A stretch of DNA of 64,000 bases from Candidatus Amulumruptor caecigallinarius (GTDB lineage: Bacteria > Bacteroidota > Bacteroidia > Bacteroidales > Muribaculaceae), in NCBI GenBank assembly GCA_944321825.1, contig CALUMU010000005.1, positions 62,001 to 126,000 on the forward strand. Direction: 5' to 3'. This document shows positions 8,443 to 17,240 of the stretch, one piece after another (position 1 is the stretch's first letter; each line of letters begins with the position of its first letter). The position numbers and the translations under genes were made by a program. A model generated the notes under the pieces. The model was given only the letters and a program-made list of their open reading frames with translations, had not been told where the DNA came from and made no database searches.

Positions 8443-9702
8443 TTACCAGCCAAGCACCTTGTGGTAGATGTCTATGACTTTCTGACCTGCCTTGTCCCAC
8501 GTGATGGCATTGACTTCGGCAAGCCCGTCCTCTTTGAGCTGCTTGTGCAGCGACGGATATGCCACAAGCGCGTTTATGGCATCGGCCATGGCATCTATGT
8601 CCCAATAGTCTGTCTTGATTACATTAGTCAGAATCTCGGCACATCCGCTCTGCTTGCTGATGATCGACGGCACGCCCATCTGCATAGCCTCAAGCGGCGA
8701 TATGCCGAAGGGTTCGGACACGGACGGCATCACATAGACATCGCTCGCCGACAGCATCTCGTAGACCTGTTTTCCTTTCTGGAATCCCGGGAAATGGAAC
8801 CGGTCAGCTATGCCGCGCTTGGCTGCGAGGGTAATCATCTCATCCATCTTGTCGCCGCTTCCGGCCATCACGAAGCGGACGTTATGATTGTTTTTGAGCA
8901 CCTTGACCGCCGCCTCAACGAAATACTCCGGACCCTTCTGCATGGTGATGCGTCCGAGAAATGTCACTACCTTTTCCTTGGGTTTGGGAGCCTTTATGGC
9001 AAGAGTCTCAGCGTCGAGGGGTGTGACGGCATTGTGGACAGTGGTGACTTTTGCCGGGTCGATGCCGTACTTGTAGATGACGGTGTCGCGAGTGAGGTTG
9101 CTGACGGTGATGATATGGTCAGCGTTGAGCATACCGTCACGCTCAATATTGAATACAGTAGGGTTGACATTGCCACGCGAACGGTCAAAATCGGTGGCAT
9201 GTACATGGATGACGAGAGGCTTGCCGGTGACCTGCTTTGCATGGATACCGGCAGGATATGTCAGCCAGTCGTGGCTATGTATGATGTCGAAGTCAAGCGT
9301 ACGCGCTATCACTCCGGCCATGATGGAGTAATTGTTGATCTCTTCAATCAGGTTGTCGGGATAACGGCCCGAAAACTCTATGCAGCCGAGGTCGTTGGTA
9401 CGCATGTAGTTGAAATCGGCGTAGATGTGGTCACGCAGGCGATAGTAAAGGTCAGGCGACATCACACGCCCTATGCGCTGTTCGACATATTCACGGTCGA
9501 CGTCACGCCATGCTATAGGCACCTGCGAAGCGCCTACGATGTTGGCAAAATGCCTATCTTCATCGCCAAACGGCTTGGGGATTACGAATGTAATGTCCAT
9601 ATCGCCACACTGCCACATGCCGCGTGTCAGACCGTAGCTTGCTGTGCCAAGTCCGCCGAGGATATGAGGGGGAAATTCCCACCCGAACATTAATGCTTTC
9701 AT
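8443..9702 (-). CDS. GT4-family glycosyltransferase, glycogen synthase-like
   Basis: A 419-residue retaining GT-B glycosyltransferase. The N-terminal domain begins MKALMFGWEFPPHILGGLG, with the nucleotide-sugar synthase glycine loop. The C-terminal GT4 domain has the EPFGISPLE (E-x7-E) motif at about 330-338. Bacteroidales usually carry this gene between the debranching enzyme and GH57, and it is generally annotated as glycogen synthase. It lies 18 bp after the debranching enzyme and 60 bp before GH57, so one mRNA is likely. Donor (UDP- or ADP-glucose) is not evident from the sequence. Confidence 0.9.
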   Translation of the reverse strand: MKALMFGWEFPPHILGGLGTASYGLTRGMWQCGDMDITFVIPKPFGDEDRHFANIVGASQVPIAWRDVDREYVEQRIGRVMSPDLYYRLRDHIYADFNYMRTNDLGCIEFSGRYPDNLIEEINNYSIMAGVIARTLDFDIIHSHDWLTYPAGIHAKQVTGKPLVIHVHATDFDRSRGNVNPTVFNIERDGMLNADHIITVSNLTRDTVIYKYGIDPAKVTTVHNAVTPLDAETLAIKAPKPKEKVVTFLGRITMQKGPEYFVEAAVKVLKNNHNVRFVMAGSGDKMDEMITLAAKRGIADRFHFPGFQKGKQVYEMLSASDVYVMPSVSEPFGISPLEAMQMGVPSIISKQSGCAEILTNVIKTDYWDIDAMADAINALVAYPSLHKQLKEDGLAEVNAITWDKAGQKVIDIYHKVLGW

Positions 9703-9720
9703 GTCTGTGTATTAGATGGA

Positions 9721-11691
9721 CTACTTGTTAGTTGATTCAAACTTACGCAATGTGGTGAGTGCACGCAGCACTTCGGCTACATTGATGGCATGGCTGACAG
9801 CCCCGTGACCGTTGAAGGGCGGGTTGCCGTCATAGAGCTGCGACAACGAGCCGATACAGTCACGCGACATCTCGTCCTCGAAGCCGATGAGCATACGGTC
9901 GATATATCCGACTCCGCTCATGCCGAACACTTTGAGGTACGCCGCCGCATAGAAGCCCATCAGCCAGGGGCGTGCAGGGCCGTTGTGGTGCGCCTTGGCT
10001 CGCTCCTCCGGCGTGCCGACATAAAGCGGACGGTAGTTGCCGCTCTTCGGCGACAGTGTGCGCAACCCCTTGGGGGTCAGAAGCTCGCGGGTGACCACGT
10101 CTAGCACGCCCTTGCACTGGCGGCGGCTTAGAGGCGTGTGCCGCAGACCTATGGCTATCGCCATGTTGGGCCTCACCTCGGGGTTGGGGCCGCTATGCTC
10201 CACATAGTCCCAAAGATATCCGGCTTCGTTGAGGAACATCGATATGAACGACGGGGCGAGCGATGCCGATACCGCCGACCATCTTTCCCTCTGCTTTTCA
10301 TACTTAGTGTCGCCGTCAAACAGCTCTATGGCAAATTCAAGCGCATCATACCACAGCGCGTTGAGCTCAACGAGATAGCCCGTGCGCGGTATCAGTGGCA
10401 CAGTACTGCCAGGCATCGTCGCAGCCATCCATGACGCAGCCGTGCGGTGGCCAGCTGTCTCGATTAGTCCACGGTCGTCGACATGCAGATTGGGATGACT
10501 GTCGGCAAGGATGTCGTCGATGACTCTCGCGACAAACTCGCCGTACTTTTCGCGTGCCGTTTCCTTGCCGCATCGCACAGCATATTCCTGCACCGCCCAC
10601 AACGCCCAGAGGGGTATGTCGGGGGCATCAAGATTCTGTATGACCGAATCCGACCGCCCATCGTCGAGGAATCGCAGCAACGCTTCCGAAGCCGTGGCGA
10701 ATATCTGCTCGAAATCCTGCGGATGGTCTATGCATAGAGTAGACCCGGGCAATGCCATGAATATGTCACGCGCCCTGATACCACCCCACGGATAAGCCGA
10801 CAGGATGTACATTGCTTTCTCTCCGTCATGGTCAGCCCGCAGATAAAACTGCTTGGCTGCGTTTTTGAGACAGTTGAAGAAACTCGTGCGGCAAGTGCGG
10901 CTTCCGATTTCCGCCTCATACATCTTTTCAATCTTGCCGGGCGGCACCTCGGATGTCCCCGCCGAGAATATCACGGATTCACCCGGGCGGATAGGCAACT
11001 CGATGTAACCGGGAGTCCACAAGTCCTCACAGCGTCCTTCATACCGCTCGACATCCTTGATATACTCGAAGTTGTGGTACCAGTCGGCTTTGGGGACGAA
11101 CTCAGAGGGCGAGGATGTCTGCATATACAGGTGCGGATAGCCGTCATACAGGCAGCAGTCTATGCCGTTAGGGACTTGACGCACCTCGGTGTTAATACGG
11201 TCGTTGGCCACACATATGTCGTCGGCCTTGCGGAACGCCAGCATGGGACGCAGCCGCAGAGTGGTGGGCGAATGTGCATCCACCAAGGTGTACCTTATCA
11301 GGATGCGGTTTTCATTGGAGATGAAGATTTTCTCCTTGGTGAGTATCACCCCACCGACACGGTAAGTGGTTCGCGGCACTCTCTCGCAATCGAACTCGCG
11401 TATGTATTTGTGCCCGTTAGGGGCATAAACGCCTCCCTGATAGCGGTGCAGGGCGAGATTAAACGGAGCACCATGCTGTATGACAGTCTCGTCAAGCGAC
11501 GACAGCATCACATGCGGCTCTCCGCCGGCACCGGGCAAAGGGATGACAAGCAGACCGTGCTGACGGCGCGTGTTACAATCGGTCAGCGACGTGCAGTGGT
11601 AGGCTCCGCTCTGGTTGGTGCGAAGCATTTCCATACGCAGCGATTGGTCGAGATTAATCAGCAAATTCTTGTCAAATTTGAGATAACTCAT
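9721..11691 (-). CDS. Glycogen debranching enzyme (amylo-alpha-1,6-glucosidase, GH133-like)
   Basis: The first gene of the glycogen operon encodes 656 residues. The N-terminal debranching-enzyme domain (about 10-240) starts with DQSLRMEMLRTNQSGAY and includes the TRRQHGLL region. The C-terminal alpha/alpha barrel (about 270-645) includes WMAATMPGSTVPLIPRTGYL and the HNGPARPWLMGFYAAAY segment typical of bacterial Gde proteins. It hydrolyses alpha-1,6 branch points left after phosphorylase or amylase action. There is no signal peptide, so it is cytoplasmic. A good promoter lies about 95 bp upstream. Confidence 0.93.
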   Translation of the reverse strand: MSYLKFDKNLLINLDQSLRMEMLRTNQSGAYHCTSLTDCNTRRQHGLLVIPLPGAGGEPHVMLSSLDETVIQHGAPFNLALHRYQGGVYAPNGHKYIREFDCERVPRTTYRVGGVILTKEKIFISNENRILIRYTLVDAHSPTTLRLRPMLAFRKADDICVANDRINTEVRQVPNGIDCCLYDGYPHLYMQTSSPSEFVPKADWYHNFEYIKDVERYEGRCEDLWTPGYIELPIRPGESVIFSAGTSEVPPGKIEKMYEAEIGSRTCRTSFFNCLKNAAKQFYLRADHDGEKAMYILSAYPWGGIRARDIFMALPGSTLCIDHPQDFEQIFATASEALLRFLDDGRSDSVIQNLDAPDIPLWALWAVQEYAVRCGKETAREKYGEFVARVIDDILADSHPNLHVDDRGLIETAGHRTAASWMAATMPGSTVPLIPRTGYLVELNALWYDALEFAIELFDGDTKYEKQRERWSAVSASLAPSFISMFLNEAGYLWDYVEHSGPNPEVRPNMAIAIGLRHTPLSRRQCKGVLDVVTRELLTPKGLRTLSPKSGNYRPLYVGTPEERAKAHHNGPARPWLMGFYAAAYLKVFGMSGVGYIDRMLIGFEDEMSRDCIGSLSQLYDGNPPFNGHGAVSHAINVAEVLRALTTLRKFESTNK

Positions 11692-11786
11692 TGTTTTTCA
11701 GGTACTTTTTATTATTAGATTATTGTCCTTATTGTACTAAATGAATCACAAATCATATCGGCCTGTCAGAAGACAGACTACACACC

Positions 11787-11817
11787 CAAATTTAGCAAAT
11801 CCGAGCGTCAAATGCAA
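11787..11817 (-). promoter_or_regulatory. Promoter of the glycogen operon
   Basis: The minus strand carries a -7 box TAAATTTG (11794-11787) with TTG (11817-11815) 20 bp upstream, close to the Bacteroidetes consensus. Transcription would start near 11780 and cover the debranching enzyme, GT4 and GH57 genes. Confidence 0.55.
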
Positions 11818-11862
11818 CAATTACCGCAATAATTGTCACCGAAAAATCTGACGGAGACCGTA

Positions 11863-12699
11863 TTAGAGGTCTCCGAGCAGCGAAGGGAGCATGTCAGGCA
11901 TGATGCGGCGATACCCGGCAGGAATCGAGGGCATCTCCACCTGCGCAATGTCCCACTGGGCACGGCCTGTTTTCCATGTCACCGACACCTTGACGGCACG
12001 TCGTCCCGGCACGTCTACCGTCATCTTTCCGGCTACGGGACCTGCTGGTGTTGCGGCATCCAATCCGTCATACTGTATGACAGCCTTCGGCAGTCCGGAC
12101 GCTGACACCACCAGCTCCTTAATAAGATTATATGCATCGAACACAAACGAGTAGCTCCACCGGGAGTCAAATGGCGGCGGTGTCACCGACCATACGTCTC
12201 CGTCAAGGGAGTGTAATACTAAGTCGTCCGACGGCGTGAAGCCGTCACTGCCGGCTACAAACGCCCGTCCGAGCAATATGTCCTGGAGGTTATTGACGGT
12301 GAAACCGACACCTCCTAAAAGTACGCTGACCGGCTCTGCCAGATAGAATTTATGGTATTTGTCGATGACGGTGATTGAATCGTCAGTAACCGTAAGGGTC
12401 CCCACTTCGACCAATCCCATGAATCGCAGCGACATGCTGATGCCACGGCCGCGCTGCATGACCACCGTGCCGCCGAGCGATGCTTTGGCAGGACTCTCTA
12501 TTTTCACACTCATCGGCATCTTGACCGATTGCCAGCCACGCATAGAAGCCGCGACCTCGCCAAGCCGCTGAGACAGGCTCGATGCGGCTATACGGCTCTC
12601 GGACCCTACCGGTTTCGCAGCTTGCTGCGACGACCGGCAGCCCGACAGAATGGTTGCAAATGCAACGACAGCCGCTATATATACTCTGTATTTAGACAT
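11863..12699 (-). CDS. DUF4292 outer-membrane-type lipoprotein
   Basis: The 278-residue protein is taken from ATG 12699, because the next residues (MSKYRVYIAAVVAFATILSGC) form a lipoprotein signal with lipobox LSGC. An upstream in-frame start at 12741 would add 14 residues before the signal and is unlikely. The rest matches DUF4292: beta-rich, with the GGTVVMQRGRGISMSLRF and VIDKYHKFYLAE segments. The fold resembles LolB/LolA-like lipid-binding proteins of the envelope (known for the family by structure prediction, not shown here). It follows the TPR gene in a cluster with dut that is conserved in Bacteroidales. Exact function is unknown. Confidence 0.85.
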   Translation of the reverse strand: MSKYRVYIAAVVAFATILSGCRSSQQAAKPVGSESRIAASSLSQRLGEVAASMRGWQSVKMPMSVKIESPAKASLGGTVVMQRGRGISMSLRFMGLVEVGTLTVTDDSITVIDKYHKFYLAEPVSVLLGGVGFTVNNLQDILLGRAFVAGSDGFTPSDDLVLHSLDGDVWSVTPPPFDSRWSYSFVFDAYNLIKELVVSASGLPKAVIQYDGLDAATPAGPVAGKMTVDVPGRRAVKVSVTWKTGRAQWDIAQVEMPSIPAGYRRIMPDMLPSLLGDL

Positions 12700-12762
12700 C
12701 TTGGTAACTGCACTAAGTAAGCCCCGAAAATTAATGCACATAATAAATCGCGGTTAATTTTC

Positions 12763-14622
12763 TTAATCGAAAAATATCGTCTTGTTTCTGACTTTGCGCT
12801 TGATAGTAGCACTGTCGGGGTCGAGCTGCAATGCCTCTTCCCAGTATTCAAGAGCCTTGTCCCGCTCCCCGTTCATGAAGTATATGTCACCTGCATGGTC
12901 ATACTCCTCAGCAGTCATATCTTCCGGGGTCGTGAGCTGCAATGCCTTGTCAATCATCTCCTTGGCTTCGGCATAACGCTTCAGCTTAAACAGCACCCAG
13001 GCATATGTGTCAAGCGACGTAGGCTCATCAGGACGGCCATCGACAGCTTTCTTCACCATCGACAGGGCTTCTTCGAGGTCGCGGTCCTCACATGCGAGAT
13101 AGTAAGCGCAGTTATTGAGGGCGGTCCAGTTCTGCGGATACTGCTCTATAGCCTTACGATAGTATTCGAATGCCTTAGCCTTGTTCCCGGTGACATATTC
13201 AAGATCTCCTTTAGCACCCGTTATGGCCGACAGCGTAGCCATGTCGGCCGAATCGGTCAGGGCTTCCGACTTGTCAAGCATCTCCATCGCCTCCACATAA
13301 CGCTTCTCCTGCTGGTATGCTGCCGACAGCATCAGCGGAAACTGGCTGTTGGAGGGGAAATAGTGCATTGCCCGGAGCGCACTGGCCTCCACGCCCTCGG
13401 CATCATTGGCCTGCATCTCTATGGATATGAGCGCCATCCACTGCTCTTCATCGGCAGGGTCAAGCTCCAGGCTGCGTCCGAGCATTTCCGCGGCACCAGC
13501 ATTGTCTGACATTGACAGCAGGTAGCTTGCATAAAACTTGTAAGCGTCAGGTTCGTGGGGATGCTCGTCAAGGACTATCTTAAACAGGTTGCCTATCTCC
13601 GCCTGCCTTTGGGCGACGCGATCCATGAAACTTAAGGTATCGACCATTACCGTGGCATCCACCTCCGCCGAATCAACCACCGCCACCGTGTCGCCGGCCG
13701 CTATGGTTTCTCCGCTCGTCATATAGTCGTCAAGGTCGCTCTCTACCACAGATTTGAGTATCTGGAGCTTCGTGTCAAGGTCAAGGGATGTCTTACGCAA
13801 GGCATTGATGATTTCCCTCCGATAGGCTTCCGCATCGCCCTGGCTTTTGTAGAAATTGGCCAACGAGTAGAACGCGTACCCATCGGTGGAGTCCACCTCA
13901 CATGCGTTGCGGTACAACGCCAGAGCTCCCTCACTGTCGCCGAGGGCGGAGTGTACGTCCCCCGCATATGAGGATATCTGCGCTGAGTGCGGGAACGCCG
14001 CCTGGAGCGACTGCAGTTCGTTATAGACCTGTGCCGTATCATTGCGTGACAAGTAATATCTTATCTTGGCGTTGGTGACCTGTACATCCTTGCCATCCAT
14101 CACCTCCAGCGAATCATACAGAGCTATAGCTTTGCCGTTAAGTAGCGAGTCTCGACTGTTAAGCAACGCCTCGGCATAACGGTAAGCCACCTCTGTTCGC
14201 TCAGGATATATCATATGAAGCCTGCGCCACACTTCACGGGCCTCCTCAGGGCGGCCAAGCATCTCGCTGACGCGTCCATAGGTGACGCTGCTGTAGAAGT
14301 CCTCCGGATGCGCGTAGAAATACCCCTGCATACGGCTATATCCCTTAGCGATGGCCGACGAATCCTTGCCGCCCACCATAATCTGATAAAATCCGTAGCT
14401 GAACTCCAGCATCTTATCGTCAGGATTTTCCTGCAATGCCCTTTTGAGCAGGTCGAAGTAGGCATCATTGGCATCGAGGGCTTTCTGATGGCCGGCTTCC
14501 AGAAATATATAGTCGGCCTTGCGGCGGGATGCTTCATCGTCCCATTTCGCGTACTTTGACCCTGCCAGCGCCGGCACCACCACAAACACTACTGCCACCA
14601 AGGCTATGACCCAGAGCCGCAT
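12763..14622 (-). CDS. Exported tetratricopeptide repeat protein
   Basis: A TPR protein of 619 residues from ATG 14622, or 628 from an alternative GTG at 14649. The ATG is preferred because it puts MRLWVIALVAVVFVVVPALA at the N-terminus as a signal or membrane anchor. About ten 34-residue TPR units follow, with Gly-8/Ala-20/Pro-32 style positions, e.g. ALALYRNACEVDSTDGYAFY and AFEYYRKAIEQYPQNWTALN. An acidic low-complexity stretch (about 305-330) splits the array. It probably scaffolds envelope proteins in the periplasm. It sits 63 bp before the DUF4292 lipoprotein gene and 100 bp after dut. Confidence 0.88.
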   Translation of the reverse strand: MRLWVIALVAVVFVVVPALAGSKYAKWDDEASRRKADYIFLEAGHQKALDANDAYFDLLKRALQENPDDKMLEFSYGFYQIMVGGKDSSAIAKGYSRMQGYFYAHPEDFYSSVTYGRVSEMLGRPEEAREVWRRLHMIYPERTEVAYRYAEALLNSRDSLLNGKAIALYDSLEVMDGKDVQVTNAKIRYYLSRNDTAQVYNELQSLQAAFPHSAQISSYAGDVHSALGDSEGALALYRNACEVDSTDGYAFYSLANFYKSQGDAEAYRREIINALRKTSLDLDTKLQILKSVVESDLDDYMTSGETIAAGDTVAVVDSAEVDATVMVDTLSFMDRVAQRQAEIGNLFKIVLDEHPHEPDAYKFYASYLLSMSDNAGAAEMLGRSLELDPADEEQWMALISIEMQANDAEGVEASALRAMHYFPSNSQFPLMLSAAYQQEKRYVEAMEMLDKSEALTDSADMATLSAITGAKGDLEYVTGNKAKAFEYYRKAIEQYPQNWTALNNCAYYLACEDRDLEEALSMVKKAVDGRPDEPTSLDTYAWVLFKLKRYAEAKEMIDKALQLTTPEDMTAEEYDHAGDIYFMNGERDKALEYWEEALQLDPDSATIKRKVRNKTIFFD

Positions 14623-14721
14623 ATGTCGTTGATTTCGATGTTTTACCACGTCGTATTGCTATCAATGTATCGTTTAAGCATGTCATCACAAATAGTGCAC
14701 GTATCTATAATGTGCTATGAC

Positions 14722-15165
14722 TCAACCCACTCCTGTGTGTCCGAAGCCTCCGGCACCACGCTCGGTAGTGTCTAACTCGTCAACGCTCTCCCACTCTACA
14801 TGAGAGTACCGCGTCACAACCATCTGGGCGATACGATCACCATCGTTGACGGTAAACGGCTCGTCGGAAAGATTAATCATTATCACCCCGATTTCGCCCC
14901 GGTAATCCGCATCGACAGTGCCCGGAGTATTGACAAGCGATATGCCGTGCTTCAGAGCCAATCCGCTGCGCGGACGTATCTGGCACTCATAACCTTGTGG
15001 AAGCTGTATCCTGAGCCCTGTCGGTATCAGGGCGCGCTGAAGAGGCTTAAGCACAACAGGCCCGTCAAGGTACGCACGGAGATCCATGCCTGCCGACGAC
15101 GGTGTACCGTATGCCGGCTCCTCATGTCCTGAATGGTTAATTATTTTAACTTTTATGCGATCCAT
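14722..15165 (-). CDS. dut: dUTP diphosphatase
   Basis: This enzyme hydrolyses dUTP to dUMP and diphosphate, keeping uracil out of DNA and feeding dTMP synthesis. All five motifs of the trimeric family are present in 147 residues: AGMDLRAY (25-32), RPRSGLA (64-70), [13 protein letters not shown] (82-94, catalytic Asp85, base-stacking Tyr88), GDRIAQMV (109-116) and the flexible [10 protein letters not shown] arm (136-145). The length is normal. It begins a minus-strand cluster with the TPR and DUF4292 genes. Confidence 0.97.
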   Translation of the reverse strand: MDRIKVKIINHSGHEEPAYGTPSSAGMDLRAYLDGPVVLKPLQRALIPTGLRIQLPQGYECQIRPRSGLALKHGISLVNTPGTVDADYRGEIGVIMINLSDEPFTVNDGDRIAQMVVTRYSHVEWESVDELDTTERGAGGFGHTGVG

Positions 15166-15480
15166 TAGTGTGTTAGTTGTTTCTATGGTGTACCTGTCAA
15201 ATATGCGCCATACTTAATACAACAGCTAAAGTAGTGAAAAAGTAGGAGAAAACTGACTCTATACATCTTAAAAATGGTTGACTCCGCTCCAAAGACCATG
15301 CTGTTGCATCGGGAAGCATGGCATCGGGAGTGTGAAATCGGCGTTATATTTCCCATCATATGTCATATATCATTCTATATTATCAACTATGTAATATAAT
15401 ATTAAATCACTATTATTCAATATAATATTAACTATATTGAATATAATTAATCTATATATAATTAATATTTTATTGCAAAC
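15166..15480. other. AT-rich intergenic region with an inverted repeat
   Basis: No gene is seen. From 15350 the DNA is almost pure A+T, with AATATAATATTAA occurring twice (about 15392 and 15419). A perfect 10-bp inverted repeat has arms at 15415-15424 (ATTCAATATA) and 15433-15442 (TATATTGAAT) around an 8-bp spacer. It lies about 30 bp upstream of the -33 element of the following promoter, where an operator or upstream activating element would sit. Confidence 0.5.
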
Positions 15481-15503
15481 CCTTGACACGATATGTAACT
15501 TTG
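15473..15503 (+). promoter_or_regulatory. Promoter of the candidate small RNA
   Basis: A TTG at 15473-15475 and a perfect -7 box TAACTTTG at 15496-15503 are separated by 20 bp, as in the Bacteroidetes housekeeping consensus. No open frame follows before a strong terminator at 15632-15669. Confidence 0.6.
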
Positions 15504-15509
15504 CATCGT

Positions 15510-15672
15510 CAAGATAATGACATTCAGATTCTCATCTGAAAAACTGATGTTTTTAGGTTAATGCAAGAAATACGAATTGGTAAGAAAGATGTGTTTTTAG
15601 ATAAAAACTATTAGTCGTCACCATGACGGCTCAACAAGGAGCGACATTGTGAAATGCCGCTCCTTGTTGCAT
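15510..15672 (+). ncRNA. Candidate structured small RNA (or leader) of about 160 nt
   Basis: The unit is bounded by the promoter at 15473-15503 and a strong hairpin at 15632-15669. It holds four short perfect hairpins: CAGAT/ATCTG (15525-15538), AAAAAC/GTTTTT (15539-15554), GTTTTT/AAAAAC (15593-15608) and CGTCA/TGACG (15616-15628). The two A/T hairpins share arm sequences, so the first arm of each could instead pair long-range with the other. No convincing reading frame is present. It could be a free regulatory RNA or a leader for the small gene at 15781, but the terminator lies between them. No Rfam family is recognised by eye. Confidence 0.45.
15632..15669 (+). terminator. Strong terminator of the candidate small RNA
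   Basis: A 12-bp perfect stem (CAACAAGGAGCG, 15632-15643, with its complement at 15658-15669) is extended by CATT/AATG inside the loop. The tail is only moderately T-rich (CATTTATT). Confidence 0.7.
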
Positions 15673-15780
15673 TTATTAACACACGCGTGCTTCATCCTGA
15701 CACATGCCAGTGCAGAACTTTGCACCTATAACGATAACGTAATCAGTAACAGCAATGTGAACCAATAAAAAAACACCGAC

Positions 15781-16197
15781 ATGAAAACCGTACTCATCCT
15801 TGCAGCAAGCCTGCTGATAGCCTCTGCCGTCCTCGTAATATCACTTCGCATACTCCAATGGGTCGTGACCGCCATATGCGGCATCTTGTCAGCCGCTATA
15901 GATTTATTTCGTGAAATCAAGACATCGGTCACAGCAGTAAACACACGTCTGAGCCATCTTTGCCGCTTTGTCTATAAGGTATCATGCCTGATCAGGCGCA
16001 GGACAAAAGCCAGAACACGCCGCATACTCTACCGCGCCACACCAAGAATATGCAACCTGCTGACCATGATGTCGTGGATGCTCTCCCGAGCAAGCCATAC
16101 GTTCTATACCAGATACCACCGCGACAATATCGCGTCAGACATCCGCCACCTGCCAGACTACACCCCCGAAAGCCGTATCGCCGTCCACGGATTATAA
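15781..16197 (+). CDS. Orphan small protein with N-terminal hydrophobic region
   Basis: Not recognised. The 138-residue frame starts at ATG 15781. Residues 3-42 are hydrophobic (TVLILAASLLIASAVLVISL, then a second patch), giving one or two membrane segments. The rest is strongly basic (RRRTKARTRRILYR near 75-88). A promoter-like AACTTTG (about 15716) lies about 60 bp upstream. Frames in the other registers across the same DNA are also open but lack such organisation. It may be a small inner-membrane protein or a chance frame; conservation would decide. Confidence 0.4.
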   Translation: MKTVLILAASLLIASAVLVISLRILQWVVTAICGILSAAIDLFREIKTSVTAVNTRLSHLCRFVYKVSCLIRRRTKARTRRILYRATPRICNLLTMMSWMLSRASHTFYTRYHRDNIASDIRHLPDYTPESRIAVHGL

Positions 16198-16303
16198 AGA
16201 ATGGGAACTTGCGCCACATCAAAGGACTATGCCACCTGAATCGGATAATCTCTTATAAATTTATAAGATGCACGGACACAAGCCCATCCACAATCGGCAA
16301 AAA

Positions 16304-16336
16304 AAGCTGGCGGCTCCACATCTGAGCCGCCAGCTT
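16304..16336 (-). terminator. Terminator of the pRiA4b ORF3-like gene
   Basis: A 13-bp perfect stem, AAGCTGGCGGCTC (16304-16316) with its complement (16324-16336), has a 7-nt loop. On the minus strand it is followed by seven T, a textbook Rho-independent terminator 45 bp beyond the stop. Confidence 0.85.
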
Positions 16337-16380
16337 CCCGAATATAATTAAAAAGCAATGAAATTCTTATTCGTCAAGGC

Positions 16381-16941
16381 TTATTCGTCGAGGCTCATCT
16401 CGTCGAAATTGTCAAGCGAGAACTCGTCATCGTTATAGCCCTCGGATCCGTAGAAATCGGCATCCATGTCATCCTCCGCTATCTGGGCCGCCTTTGCAGC
16501 CTTAGCATCCGATTTGGCATCAAACTCGTCAAGGTCGACAAACTGCGCGGGAGCCTTACCCATAGATATGGAGCAGTAAGCTTCGCTCAGATGTTTGCCG
16601 GGTTCGCTCTTCTTCATCTCCATGAAAAAAGCGCGGTCAGTCATATAGTCAAACACAAATATGAGCCGCTGCCCTTCATCCTCTATGAAATCACTCAGGG
16701 GGCATTCGTCCATTATGTAGACCTCCTCTGAGCTATCCGATCCCATATCCTCGAGGGTAATCTCCTTTCCTTTCTCCCATCCATCTTCGCAAAGGAAAAA
16801 AGAGCTCATCTGATTCTTATCATAGCCGACACTATCACAGATGGCATTTCTGAGATCGAGGAACGTATTATCAGCATCAATCTTGATTTCGCGCTTGAAA
16901 TTATCCACTTCATCGGAGACTATGCGGAAAGTAAAAATCAT
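16381..16941 (-). CDS. Plasmid pRiA4b ORF3-like domain protein
   Basis: A 186-residue protein of the PRiA4_ORF3 family (first seen in plasmid pRiA4b and IS1096 passengers). The start MIFTFRIVSDEVDNFKREI and the later ...FLCEDGWEKGKEITLEDM segment match chromosomal Bacteroidales members. The last 40 residues are very acidic (DDMDADFYGSEGYNDDEFSL). No transposase or inverted repeats surround it, so it is a resident gene here. It has its own promoter (17028-17060) and terminator (16304-16336), so it is monocistronic. The function of the chromosomal members is unknown. Confidence 0.85.
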   Translation of the reverse strand: MIFTFRIVSDEVDNFKREIKIDADNTFLDLRNAICDSVGYDKNQMSSFFLCEDGWEKGKEITLEDMGSDSSEEVYIMDECPLSDFIEDEGQRLIFVFDYMTDRAFFMEMKKSEPGKHLSEAYCSISMGKAPAQFVDLDEFDAKSDAKAAKAAQIAEDDMDADFYGSEGYNDDEFSLDNFDEMSLDE

Positions 16942-17027
16942 TGTTGTAGTATTACGTGTATTTATAGTTGTTGTTTATGTTTGTTGCAGCAATACGCATC
17001 AATCTGTGCGGCTCACTTACTGTGACG

Positions 17028-17060
17028 CAAATGTAATCATTAACTAAATAAACATGCAAA
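17028..17060 (-). promoter_or_regulatory. Promoter of the pRiA4b ORF3-like gene
   Basis: The minus strand reads TACATTTG (17035-17028) with TTTG (17060-17057) 21 bp upstream, matching both Bacteroidetes promoter boxes. The leader is about 80 nt. Confidence 0.55.
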
Positions 17061-17240
17061 CTTTTTCTCAAAAAAAACGCCCTCTCCGCTCCACGATAAC
17101 ACATCATCTCCATACCATCACACATACACCTTAAATTTATAAATAAAATTGCAAAATATTTTATTAAAAACACGACACGACAGGAATAATAAATGAGAAA
17201 ATAATTGTAAATTTGCAGCCTAATTACAATTCTTCCACTT

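Noticed and set aside
8461-9693. 410-codon plus-strand frame opposite the GT4 gene
   Set aside because: Antisense shadow of a clear glycosyltransferase, with no recognisable domain.
10828-11718. 296-codon plus-strand frame opposite the debranching enzyme
   Set aside because: Antisense shadow with no motif; the real gene is well supported.
16381-16941. Insertion sequence suggested by the pRiA4b ORF3 domain
   Set aside because: There are no transposase or inverted repeats; the gene has its own promoter and terminator and looks resident.
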